A DNA stretch of 34,091 nt from Alphaproteobacteria bacterium. Lineage in GTDB: Bacteria; Pseudomonadota; Alphaproteobacteria; RF32; CAG-239. The stretch lies in the NCBI GenBank assembly GCA_017480995.1, contig JAFUQJ010000018.1, positions 1-34,091 of the forward strand. The letters run 5' to 3'. The position numbers and the translations under genes were made by a program. The notes beneath the pieces are model-generated. The model was not told where the DNA came from and did not search any database. It saw nothing but the letters and a program-made list of their open reading frames with translations. Shown one piece after another: positions 1 to 7,912 of the stretch. Positions within the stretch are counted from its first letter, which is position 1; the number at the start of each line of letters is the position of its first letter.

Positions 1-2
1 AG

Positions 3-95
3 CCCCATATTTCGGCAATGATTCAGGCTTATGGTCAGAGTGCCAAAACATCTGTCAACCTTTATAAAGAGAAGGGGAATAAATTTGCACCCTGA
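3..95 (+). CDS. C-terminal end of an upstream gene, unidentified
   Basis: An open frame enters from the left edge and reads about 30 residues to a TGA at 93-95. The visible tail contains SAMIQAYGQSAKTSV and KEKGNKFAP and looks like ordinary protein, but it is too short to assign. It lies directly before virB4, where VirB3-like or other T4SS genes often sit. That is position only, not evidence of identity. If real, its end overlaps the likely virB4 start by 11 bases. Confidence 0.35.
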   Translation, partial: PHISAMIQAYGQSAKTSVNLYKEKGNKFAP

Positions 96-2514
96 TTTTG
101 ATTTTTTTAGCACTTTTGTGCAGGGATTGTCGAGCCTTGAAATCTTGGTTGCCGTTATCGGTTTCGTTTCGGCGGCGGCCTTTGCCGGCTTTTGGGTAAC
201 CAAACTGGGCTATTATATTTTGCCACAGCCGCGTGAATCCCGGGTGTCGGATTTTTTGCCGTTTGACAAACTTCTGTCCGACGGCATGACCATTCGCTGT
301 TATAACGGTTCGCTGGCGCGCGTCTTCAGGGTTGAAGGCATCGACCTTGCTTTCGTGACCGACGAAAAGGTGATGTCGATGCAGGAATCCCGCAAGGCCT
401 GGATTGACGGCATGTCGGATTTGCAGGTGACCTGCCGGGTTATCACGCTGCGCGAGCGGATTCCCATGGCGCAGGAAAAAGGCGAGTTTAATAATCCGCT
501 GCTGGAAACGATTTCCGAAACCTGGTCGGCCAATCTCGACCGCGTTTACAAAAACTCGCACTATATTGTTCTGACCGTTGCCGACCGCGAGGACAACCTC
601 AAGGATTTGAACTATGCGTCGCAGGCGCTGATTGCCACGCTGAACGAATACGGCGTTACCACGCTGTTTGAAGCCGAAGGCAGCGATGCCGCCGACAGCC
701 CGTTGTCGGTTTATGCGCGTATCTGCAGCCCGATTTCCAAACCGATGCCGAAGGTTAACGGCGCTCAGGGCGCCCACATGAATCAGCTTTTGACCGCCGA
801 TCACATCCATTTTACCGGCGAAAACGGCGTCATCAGGTTCTTTTCGGGAGACAAAGAACGTTATGAAGTCGTTATGGGGATTCGTTCTTCCGGCGACTAT
901 ATGGACGAAGGCATGGTCGCCTCATTGCTTGCCATCGACTGCGAACTGACGCTGCTGCATAACGTTCGTCCGATTTTCAAGCCGCATGCCCGTGCTCTCC
1001 TGATGCAGCAGCAGCGCATGGCAACCATGACCAGTTTTTCAAGCGATGTTATCGATCAGTACAGCGAAGTTCTGGCCTCGATTGAAGACAGCGACACCAA
1101 CCACCAGTCTTTGACCGAATATGCCATGGCGGTCATTCTGCAGGGTGAGAGCATGGAGGAAATCGATTTCGGCGAGAGCGAGGTTCAGCGTATCTGCCGT
1201 CTGTTCGGCGTTACGCCGGTGCGCGAGGGCTGGGTGACGCAGGCGACTTTCTTTAATCAGTTTCCGACCTATGATACGCTACCGCGGACATACCGCTATC
1301 TGTCCCGCGTGGTGGCAACGGCCATTTCGTTCGAAAAACCGTCCGAAGGTTTCGGCAAGAGCGACTGGGGCAAAGGCGCAATCAGCATTTTCCGCACCAC
1401 TTCCGGTTCGGCTTATCAGTTCCAGTTTCACGTTTCGCCGGAAGATTCCGCGGTGGCCCACTGCTGCATTATCGGTCCGACCGGTCAAGGTAAAACCACT
1501 TTGCTGACGTTTCTGGCCGGTCAGGCAATGCGCCATCCCGACTTAAAGGTCTTCTTCTTCGACCGTCACCGCGGTGCCGAGATTTTCACCCGCGCCATCG
1601 GCGGCGCCTATGTCGGTTTTGAAGGCGATGAGAAAAACGTGTCGCTCAATCCGTTCGACTGTGACAACAATGTCAACAACCGCGCTTTTCTGCGCCGCTG
1701 GATGCGCGCGATTACGCTGGTCGACGACGCCGTTTCCGAAAAGGAAATCGCCCGTGCCGTAACCACCGCGTTTGACTATCTGCGTCCGGAAGAACGCCGC
1801 ATGACCAATCTCTACAAAAGCTGTTTTTCGCCGACCGGCAATATGCGCCGCGAATTGTTCAAATGGGTTAACCCCGATCAGTACGGCAATATTTTCAACG
1901 CCGATACCGATAGTCTGGACTTAAAGTCCAAGCGCTTTATGGCCTTTGACTTTACGCATATTTTCGAAGACGAGACGCTGGCGCCGGCCGTCATCAGCTA
2001 TATTATGCACCGTATTCAGTCCGAAACCGGCGAGACCGGCGTGCCGTCGCTGATTATGATTGACGAAACCGCGCCGATGCTCAAGCATCCGATGTTCCGC
2101 GACTACTTTGCCATCGGTCTGCAAGAGGGACGTAAAAAACGCCAGGCTTATCTTTGCGCGTTCCAACAGCCCAACATTATCGATAAGCTCGGTGTCGGCG
2201 AGGTCATCCGCGGCCAGTGCCAGACCGTTATCTTTTTCCGCAACCCGCAGGCGATGCCGGAAGACTATGTCAACTGGAACCTGACCAATGCCGAGACTGA
2301 TTTTATCTTCGGCAAAAGCTATCGCGATTTTCCGTATGCCATTTTGCTCTCAAGGCCGGCTACCGGTGAATCTGTCATTCTCGACGTCGATTTGAGCGGT
2401 CTGGGGCCCTATCTGCGGCTCTACAATTCCGGCCGCAAAAACGTCCTTTTGGTTGAGGAACTGATTAAGGAATACGGCGAAGAAAACTTTGTTACAAAAT
2501 ATTTAAATATTTAG
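85..2514 (+). CDS. virB4: VirB4/CagE-family T4SS ATPase
   Basis: VirB4 is the large conserved ATPase at the cytoplasmic base of a T4SS. The protein is about 809 residues, a normal VirB4 length. It has an N-terminal hydrophobic segment (around EILVAVIGFVSAAAFAGF), a CagE/TrbE/VirB4 N-domain, a Walker A motif GPTGQGKTT (bases about 1475-1500) and a Walker B-like SLIMIDETAP (bases about 2047-2076) followed by the EGRKKRQ segment typical of the family. The frame is open to a stop at 19-21, so the first possible start is ATG 31. I prefer TTG 85: it has GAAGGGG at 71-77 with 7 bases of spacing, and the upstream frame reads to base 95. GTG 40 is another option. The extreme N-terminus shows an extra membrane segment but no clear VirB3 fusion. 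Assignment is firm; the start is not. Confidence 0.93.
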   Translation: MHPDFDFFSTFVQGLSSLEILVAVIGFVSAAAFAGFWVTKLGYYILPQPRESRVSDFLPFDKLLSDGMTIRCYNGSLARVFRVEGIDLAFVTDEKVMSMQESRKAWIDGMSDLQVTCRVITLRERIPMAQEKGEFNNPLLETISETWSANLDRVYKNSHYIVLTVADREDNLKDLNYASQALIATLNEYGVTTLFEAEGSDAADSPLSVYARICSPISKPMPKVNGAQGAHMNQLLTADHIHFTGENGVIRFFSGDKERYEVVMGIRSSGDYMDEGMVASLLAIDCELTLLHNVRPIFKPHARALLMQQQRMATMTSFSSDVIDQYSEVLASIEDSDTNHQSLTEYAMAVILQGESMEEIDFGESEVQRICRLFGVTPVREGWVTQATFFNQFPTYDTLPRTYRYLSRVVATAISFEKPSEGFGKSDWGKGAISIFRTTSGSAYQFQFHVSPEDSAVAHCCIIGPTGQGKTTLLTFLAGQAMRHPDLKVFFFDRHRGAEIFTRAIGGAYVGFEGDEKNVSLNPFDCDNNVNNRAFLRRWMRAITLVDDAVSEKEIARAVTTAFDYLRPEERRMTNLYKSCFSPTGNMRRELFKWVNPDQYGNIFNADTDSLDLKSKRFMAFDFTHIFEDETLAPAVISYIMHRIQSETGETGVPSLIMIDETAPMLKHPMFRDYFAIGLQEGRKKRQAYLCAFQQPNIIDKLGVGEVIRGQCQTVIFFRNPQAMPEDYVNWNLTNAETDFIFGKSYRDFPYAILLSRPATGESVILDVDLSGLGPYLRLYNSGRKNVLLVEELIKEYGEENFVTKYLNI

Positions 2515-2599
2515 GCAAAGGCTCCGAAACCGTTTATTTGCATACGAATCTGTGCTATGATAAAAGAATATAAGGCACTAATACAACAGGAGGTCTGTG

Positions 2600-3208
2600 A
2601 TGAATAAAAAGCCGGAAATGAAGTTGGGTTTCGCTTTATTGATTATAGCCTCTTTGTTCTGCGGATCCGTCCATGCGCAGATTCCTGTTACCGACAGCCA
2701 GAATACCAAGAGCACGATTAAAAACTGGTTCACCAACCTGAAAGAAAGCAAGGTCGTCGTCAGCACCATGAATACGGCCAAAAAGACCAGCGCCGCCATC
2801 GGTACCGCCAAAAAGGCCGTTTCCGAATATGTTCTGGAAAACAAAAAGAAAATCGAAGAAAAAATGGCCAAGGTGAAGGAATATAAGGAAAAGGTCGAAA
2901 AATACAAAAAAGATTACGAAGAATACAAAAAGCAGCTTGACGAAGGCATTGCCAAGGCCAAGGAGCTGAAACAGCAGGCCGAAGAAGGCATTCAGACCGC
3001 CAAAGACACCGCTGCCGCCGCCAAGGGAATTGCGGCTGCCGCCAAAGACACCGTCAACAGCAAAATCGGTTCGGTAAGCGACAAGCTCGGAATCGAAAGC
3101 GGAAACTCAGGCAGTGCCTCGGCCGTCGCGCCGGCTGCCGAAACGGAAGCGCCGTCTGTTGAACAAGCGTCGCCCGCCGTTCGCAATACTGCCGTTTCCG
3201 CGGTGTAG
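2600..3208 (+). CDS. Exported coiled-coil protein, VirB5-like N-terminus, ended by an in-frame TAG
   Basis: I do not recognise a characterised family. The start is ATG 2600, six bases after AGGAGG (2588-2593). The product has a Sec signal peptide (LGFALLIIASLFCGSVHA) and a mature start QIPVTD, resembling the IPVxD start common in VirB5/TrbJ proteins. A Lys/Glu-rich coiled coil of about 70 residues follows, then an Ala/Pro/Val-rich low-complexity tail. TAG at 3206-3208 falls inside that low-complexity stretch. The same frame continues with the same composition to 4312, and the downstream part has no obvious ribosome binding site. This therefore looks like the first 35% of one 570-residue gene cut by a nonsense codon: a point mutation, a sequencing error or readthrough. 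It follows virB4 after an 82-base gap, and the genes after it overlap one another, so it belongs to the T4SS operon. Confidence 0.6.
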   Translation: MNKKPEMKLGFALLIIASLFCGSVHAQIPVTDSQNTKSTIKNWFTNLKESKVVVSTMNTAKKTSAAIGTAKKAVSEYVLENKKKIEEKMAKVKEYKEKVEKYKKDYEEYKKQLDEGIAKAKELKQQAEEGIQTAKDTAAAAKGIAAAAKDTVNSKIGSVSDKLGIESGNSGSASAVAPAAETEAPSVEQASPAVRNTAVSAV

Positions 3209-3319
3209 TCAAAACCGGCCGTTGCTTCTGCCGCGGCGGTTTCGACCACGCGCCGGCCGTTTACCGGTGCAGGCGCCGGCTCTTCCGCCGGTTCCGTTGT
3301 TTCGGCCGGACAGTCCGTC

Positions 3320-4312
3320 GTGTCGTCGGGCAGCGGTTTGTCCGCTCAGATTCAGCCCGTTGCGGTTGCCGCGCAGCCGCAGGCCGCCGCTGCCGTTATG
3401 ACGGATGCGGTTGCAGCTCAGGCTGTTCCCGCTGCCGCGGTTCTAAACGGCGCCGAAGTTTCCTCTGCCGTCAGTATGGCGAAACCGGCGGTTGTTGCCG
3501 CGCCTGAAGCCGCGGCAGCCGTCCGGGAGACGTCCGTTCAGCTCAAAGACGCCGCGTCTGTCGGCGCGCTGCCTGCTGCCGACGCTCAGGTCAAGGCCCT
3601 AAAAGCGGCGGAACTTCCGCAGGCCGAACTGACAAAATCCGCTGCGGTGCCTGCCGCCGTCCGCAAACTTGAAACGTCCGATTCCGCGGCCGTGCCGGCA
3701 GCGTCTGTCCGGGATGCGCAAAAAGCAGTTCCGCTTAATTCCGAAAAAACGCAGAGAAAAAGCCTGCGCCGCACCTTTACAACCTCGTCTCTGGAGGGAG
3801 CAGCGCGCATAAACGCGGCTGTTCCTGTCGCTTTTGCTTATGCGCTGGAACTTCCCGATGATTGCAGCGACGTCAATAATACCCGTTTGTTTCCGCGCGC
3901 GACCTGCATGTATTGCGGCCTCAGTTCCGCCAAAGTCAAAGAAAGCGGCGCGGTTGACGAATGTTTGCAGAGCATAAACCTTGAAAGCTCCAAGGCTCAG
4001 GCGTATTCCGGCCGCGACGCGCCCCGGACATATCGCAAGGGTAAACTGGAAATTGCCGCCGTCATGATTGCCGAAAGCTACCGGGCTGCCAACAAGGCGG
4101 AGACTTTTTATGACAACAAGGTCGCGCCGATTGCCGAAGCGCCCGAGGGCGTGGAGCAGGACGCGCTGTCCAATCTGGTGGAATTCAACAAAGTCGTAGA
4201 CGAGCAGCTGAATGACCTGCTGCAGTTGTACAGCTCCCGTCTGGCTTTGCAGAGTTATCTGAATTACGGAAAGTATCGGTTCAAGCCGGAGGATGCGGAA
4301 GATGAGGAATAA
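3320..4312 (+). pseudogene. Downstream part of the amber-interrupted exported protein (Cys-containing helical domain)
   Basis: This is the continuation, in the same frame, of the gene starting at 2600. The frame is open from 3209, and GTG 3320 is only the first possible internal start, with no Shine-Dalgarno sequence before it. About 170 residues are Ala/Val/Pro-rich linker. The last 160 residues form a helical domain with a CMYC motif and the pattern IAESYRAANKAE...LNDLLQLYSSRLALQSYL. Similar helical patterns occur in the genes at 4302, 6020 and 7913. The frame is intact for over 1100 bases after the stop and keeps a structured domain at its end, so any inactivation must be recent, or the stop is bypassed. 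The next gene overlaps its end by 11 bases. Confidence 0.5.
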
Positions 4313-4898
4313 GATTGCCATAGCCGCTGTTTTATTCGGCATCTTTTTGAGCCCTGCCGGAACGGCGCGGGCCGGAGTGGATGACGGCACCGGTTCGGAC
4401 GGCGTCGTCGTTATCTGCAGCCGGACGTTGGCAATGCGCTGCGGCTTGGGTTCCGAAGACGGCGGCAACGCCGACAAGATTAAAGAATGCTTTGACAAGA
4501 TTGCTTCCGATACCTATGGCAGCCAGCTGTATAAACAAAGCGTTACCGAAACGCGGGACAAGGTACTGCACGAGTGCAGCAGAGTTTATTACGAACAGGC
4601 CATAAAATACAAAGCCGATGCCGGCGACTTTGTCGACAAAGGCGACGAAAACGGCAATTCTGAACTCAAAACCGACAAGCACGGCAAAAAAGAGCAGGAA
4701 GGCAAAGTAACGGCAAGTAATGCCAAAAACATCGTAAAACTTTTGGACGTCTATTCTTCAAGCGTCATGCTCGATTCGCTGGAAACGATGTTTGACAATA
4801 TTTCCCAGCGCGAAATCTCCGAGGAAATGAAAAACGACGGCGAGGAGAAACAGGAAGAAACTGCCGCCGCACCGGCCGGAGGAGAAAGCAATGGATAA
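4302..4898 (+). CDS. Small Sec-exported helical protein, function unknown
   Basis: A 198-residue protein with a clear signal peptide (RNKIAIAAVLFGIFLSP, cleavage near TARA). I chose ATG 4302 because GGAGG lies 9 bases upstream; the earlier in-frame ATG 4293 has the GGAGG touching it. Mature features are Cys residues in CSRTLAMRCG, KECF and HECS, then a charged linker, then NAKNIVKLLDVYSSSVMLDSLE. The last segment matches in pattern the end of the preceding gene (LLQLYSSRLALQSYL). The C-terminus is acidic and low in complexity. It overlaps both neighbours and so is co-translated with them. No family is recognised. Being exported and embedded in a T4SS operon, it is probably an envelope or surface component; that is inference. 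Confidence 0.75.
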   Translation: MRNKIAIAAVLFGIFLSPAGTARAGVDDGTGSDGVVVICSRTLAMRCGLGSEDGGNADKIKECFDKIASDTYGSQLYKQSVTETRDKVLHECSRVYYEQAIKYKADAGDFVDKGDENGNSELKTDKHGKKEQEGKVTASNAKNIVKLLDVYSSSVMLDSLETMFDNISQREISEEMKNDGEEKQEETAAAPAGGESNG

Positions 4899-6030
4899 AC
4901 GCGCCGTTTTATTTGTGTCGCTTTTTTTCAGTCTCGCTTGGGGCGCCCGTAATGCCGCGGCGATTACGGACTATGCGATTAACCTGATTGACAAGGGAAC
5001 CGAATATGTCGAGCAGGTCGGGCAGGTACAGGAAGACGTCGCTTCCCAGATGAGTGAATATATGAACGTCAAAGTCGGTATTCCGGGCGATGCCAAGGCC
5101 GTGCAGAAAGCGGCGGAAAAAGCCCAGCGCATAAAGGAAAAAGCCGAAAAGTATCAGGCTAAGGCTGAAAAAATGCAGAAAAAAATGGAAAAAGCCAAAG
5201 AAAAAGCCGCTGCCGTCAAGGCCGAAAAAGACAAACTGCAGGCCAAAGCCGACAAAATCAAAGCCGAATACCAGAAGGCTCAGGACAAAGTAAACAAGGC
5301 CAAAGCCAAAATAGCCGAAGCCAAGGCCAAGGCGGAAGAAATTAAGTCCAAAGTTGACGATGCCAAAGCTCAGATAGACGAGGTCAAGTCCGGCATCAAC
5401 GACATCAAGGAAGGAGCCGCCGCGATTAAAGGCGCTGCGGAGGCCAAGCTGGACGAAGCCAAAGAAAAAATATCCGGTTCGGACGACGGCGCCTCTGCCG
5501 AAGAGGAATATGCGGCGGATGCGGCCGCCGACGAAACGGAGCCGGCTGACGAAAATGCCGGAGAAGCCGATACTGCCGACGCAGCCGCGGAGCCGAGCTC
5601 CGGAGCTGCCGCAACCCCCGTTTCTGTCAAGGCCGATACCCTGTCTGCCCTGAACGGCATGATGCGGGAAAATGCCGTCCGGACGGAAGTCGGCGCCGCG
5701 ATTGCCCTGCCGGAGGATTTGAACGCTGCTGCGGCTCTGACACCGCAGGAAGTCTTGAGCCGGGCCGAAGAGATTAAAGTCGACACCCCGGAAAAAGCGG
5801 AGCTGAGCAGCCCGTATGATTTGCAGGAACAGTTGAAGATGATGGACGAGGCCAAGGCCAAAGAATTGTCGGAACAACGGCCGAAATACATCAGTCAGGA
5901 AGAACTTGAAGGATTGCTCAAAGCCGGGGACGAGGCCAAACTGGAAGCCCTGCGCGCCGGCCGTCAGCCCGTGCGCAAAGGTTTCGAACAAAAAACGGAC
6001 AGTCTGAAAGGAGAGACGAATGTTAAATAA
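4891..6030 (+). CDS. Exported long coiled-coil protein, function unknown
   Basis: A 379-residue protein. ATG 4891 follows GGAGGAG by 6 bases. A signal peptide (about residues 1-23) precedes the mature start ITDYAINLIDKGTEYVEQVGQV, whose ITDYA..LID pattern resembles VirB5/TrbJ N-termini. Residues about 70-200 are a nearly uninterrupted Lys/Glu/Ala coiled coil of AEKAQ/KAKAEEIK type. An acidic Ala/Glu/Asp linker and a less repetitive C-terminal third follow. The architecture parallels the genes at 2600 and 6544. It overlaps the upstream gene by 8 bases and the downstream gene by 11. An extended periplasmic rod or filament-tip protein would fit, but no function can be read from sequence. Confidence 0.8.
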   Translation: MDKRAVLFVSLFFSLAWGARNAAAITDYAINLIDKGTEYVEQVGQVQEDVASQMSEYMNVKVGIPGDAKAVQKAAEKAQRIKEKAEKYQAKAEKMQKKMEKAKEKAAAVKAEKDKLQAKADKIKAEYQKAQDKVNKAKAKIAEAKAKAEEIKSKVDDAKAQIDEVKSGINDIKEGAAAIKGAAEAKLDEAKEKISGSDDGASAEEEYAADAAADETEPADENAGEADTADAAAEPSSGAAATPVSVKADTLSALNGMMRENAVRTEVGAAIALPEDLNAAAALTPQEVLSRAEEIKVDTPEKAELSSPYDLQEQLKMMDEAKAKELSEQRPKYISQEELEGLLKAGDEAKLEALRAGRQPVRKGFEQKTDSLKGETNVK

Positions 6031-6547
6031 AACGAGTATAATTTGTCTTGCCTTTACGTTTTTGTTCCGGATTGAAGCCGCGCGGGCTTTTGACATCGCG
6101 GGCTGTCTCGACAGCTATGCCAAAGAACACAATATCGAATATGATCTGAACAAGCCCGATACCATGATTCAGCCTATTGTCTACTGCCACACGGTAACCG
6201 GCAGCGGGGCCGAAAGCGCCGCCGAGGCCGCCGACACTGTCAATGCGATTATTAACGGATACGCCGTCGAGCTCTATGGCGAAGCGATAGCCGTGCGTGC
6301 GCAAATGGGTGAAGACGCCAAATCGGGCTCTGCCAAACAGCTGGCCAAAAAGGCGCTGAGCTCTTTTATGTCCAAGGACAAAAAATCGGTAATTCAGGAT
6401 AAAGTCACCCCCAATTACAAGGATATTGCCAAGAACATCAGCAAGATTATGGAGCTGGAAGCCCGGATTGCCAATCTGGAGGCCGCGCGCATAATTTCTC
6501 AGGAAAAAGACGGCGCCGAGCTTTTTGAGAAGGAGGACAAAGAATGA
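6020..6547 (+). CDS. Small Sec-exported helical protein, function unknown
   Basis: A 175-residue protein starting at ATG 6020 behind AAAGGAGA. It has a signal peptide (LNKTSIICLAFTFLF, cleavage near AARA), two mature cysteines (GCLDSY and YCHT), and the pattern NAIINGYAVELYGEAIAVRA followed by IAKNISKIMELEARIANLEAAR. That two-helix pattern recalls the genes at 4302 and 3320 and the N-terminal part of the gene at 7913, suggesting a repeated domain type. I have not aligned them. It overlaps its upstream neighbour by 11 bases and its downstream neighbour by 4 (ATGA), so it is translationally coupled. Confidence 0.75.
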   Translation: MLNKTSIICLAFTFLFRIEAARAFDIAGCLDSYAKEHNIEYDLNKPDTMIQPIVYCHTVTGSGAESAAEAADTVNAIINGYAVELYGEAIAVRAQMGEDAKSGSAKQLAKKALSSFMSKDKKSVIQDKVTPNYKDIAKNISKIMELEARIANLEAARIISQEKDGAELFEKEDKE

Positions 6548-7902
6548 AAAAACTGCTGAGCCTTTTTGTTGTCCTTCTGATGCTTGGCGTCGTGCCGTCC
6601 GTCACGCCCGATGTCCGGGCGCAGGCAACAATGGATCCGGTCAAGGAACCGAGCAAGGTGAGCCTGTGGTTCGGCAAGATGAAATCCAAGTGCGAAAAAG
6701 CCATGGAGTGGGTTGCCAATTCGCAGGTCGGTCAGTTTGTCGGCGACGGCATCAAATATGCCAAGCAGGGCATTGCCTTTGCCAAAGAGCAGTACGAGGC
6801 GGCCATGGACTTGTATAACAAGACCAAGGATGCCGTCCTCAACAGTAAGGAATACAAGGCGGCAATGGTTTCCAAAGAAATCGCGCAGGAAACCATGAAG
6901 ATGAAGAAGACGCAGGAGGAGAAAAAGCAAAAACTCGAAGAGATTGAGCAGCAGCAGGAATTGCTCAAACAGCAGGCGCAGGCCAAAATTGCCAATATTC
7001 AATCCAATCTGAACCTCAATGAGAAACGCATGACCGAAGATGCCGAAAAAAGCGGCAGCGTCAGCAGCGAAACGCAGTCTTTTATGAGCGAACAGGAAAA
7101 GGCGCTCGAAGAAATCGAGGCCGAGCTGGAAGATCAGCTCGACAGCCTGAAGTCGTCGGCGGAAACGATTGAGAGCGAGTATAACGACAAACTGGAAACG
7201 CAAGCCGAAAAAGTTGCCGACCTCGGCGTCAAACTGAACGATATCCTCAAAGACGGAGACAACAAGAAAGAAACCCGCTCGGCCAAAGAGATCATACAGG
7301 AACAGCAGGACAAACTGTTTTTGAAAGCCAAAGAAAAGGCTGATCTGGCAACCGAAAAGAAAAAGAAGAAGAACCGCTCCAAAGCGCTGAACGACAGTCT
7401 GGACGGCGGCATGCAGGTTGTCATGGGCGACGTCAAGCTCAAAGAGAGCTCTTCTAACGACAAGGTCGAAGCCAAACAGGGCGTTGCCGGCACTATGACC
7501 GGAGAATCCGAGGTTTCCGGCGTCAACACCGAGGTTCTCGGCGAGCAGATGAATTTTATTATGAATTATATTCGCCTGAATCTGGCCATGATAAAAAGCC
7601 AGGCGATTGCCGAGCTGAATGGCCTGCACGAATTGAAAACGTCGGCCGCGGACAATAAGTTTGACATCTGCCAGTATACCGATCCCGAAAATCGCAAAAG
7701 CGCGCTCGAAATGGCCAAGAGCAAAGCGCAGAAACTGCAAAACAATCTGAATAAGGCAAAAGACAAGTTTGAAGCCGCCAAAGACAAGGTCGAGGAAATC
7801 AGCAGCACGGCCAAAGAGGCCGCCGCCGTTGCCGGCGAGCTCGGCAGCGTGACGCAAGGTCTGGGAGACAGCCTCAAAAACGGTGCGGCGGGGATGTTCT
7901 AG
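6544..7902 (+). CDS. Exported coiled-coil protein, function unknown
   Basis: A 452-residue protein starting at ATG 6544 in an ATGA overlap, with AAGGAGG about 6 bases upstream. Signal peptide residues are about 1-26 (cleavage near DVRA). The mature protein has a short start containing KVSLWFGKMKSKCEKAM, coiled coil over roughly residues 105-250 (rich in Gln, Glu, Lys), a basic KKKKKN patch, then a helical segment MNFIMNYIRLNLAMIKSQAIAELNGLHEL and a Cys (DICQY) before a last coiled coil. It appears to combine the coiled-coil type (2600, 4891) and the helical-hairpin type (4302, 6020) in one chain. No family is recognised. Its operon position suggests an envelope role in the T4SS. Confidence 0.8.
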   Translation: MKKLLSLFVVLLMLGVVPSVTPDVRAQATMDPVKEPSKVSLWFGKMKSKCEKAMEWVANSQVGQFVGDGIKYAKQGIAFAKEQYEAAMDLYNKTKDAVLNSKEYKAAMVSKEIAQETMKMKKTQEEKKQKLEEIEQQQELLKQQAQAKIANIQSNLNLNEKRMTEDAEKSGSVSSETQSFMSEQEKALEEIEAELEDQLDSLKSSAETIESEYNDKLETQAEKVADLGVKLNDILKDGDNKKETRSAKEIIQEQQDKLFLKAKEKADLATEKKKKKNRSKALNDSLDGGMQVVMGDVKLKESSSNDKVEAKQGVAGTMTGESEVSGVNTEVLGEQMNFIMNYIRLNLAMIKSQAIAELNGLHELKTSAADNKFDICQYTDPENRKSALEMAKSKAQKLQNNLNKAKDKFEAAKDKVEEISSTAKEAAAVAGELGSVTQGLGDSLKNGAAGMF

Positions 7903-7912
7903 GGGGAAATCT

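Noticed and set aside
2533-2561. Promoter between virB4 and the next gene (TTTATT, 17 bases, TATGAT)
   Set aside because: The -35 match is poor and the gap is short. Transcription from virB4 suffices, so I did not list it as a feature.
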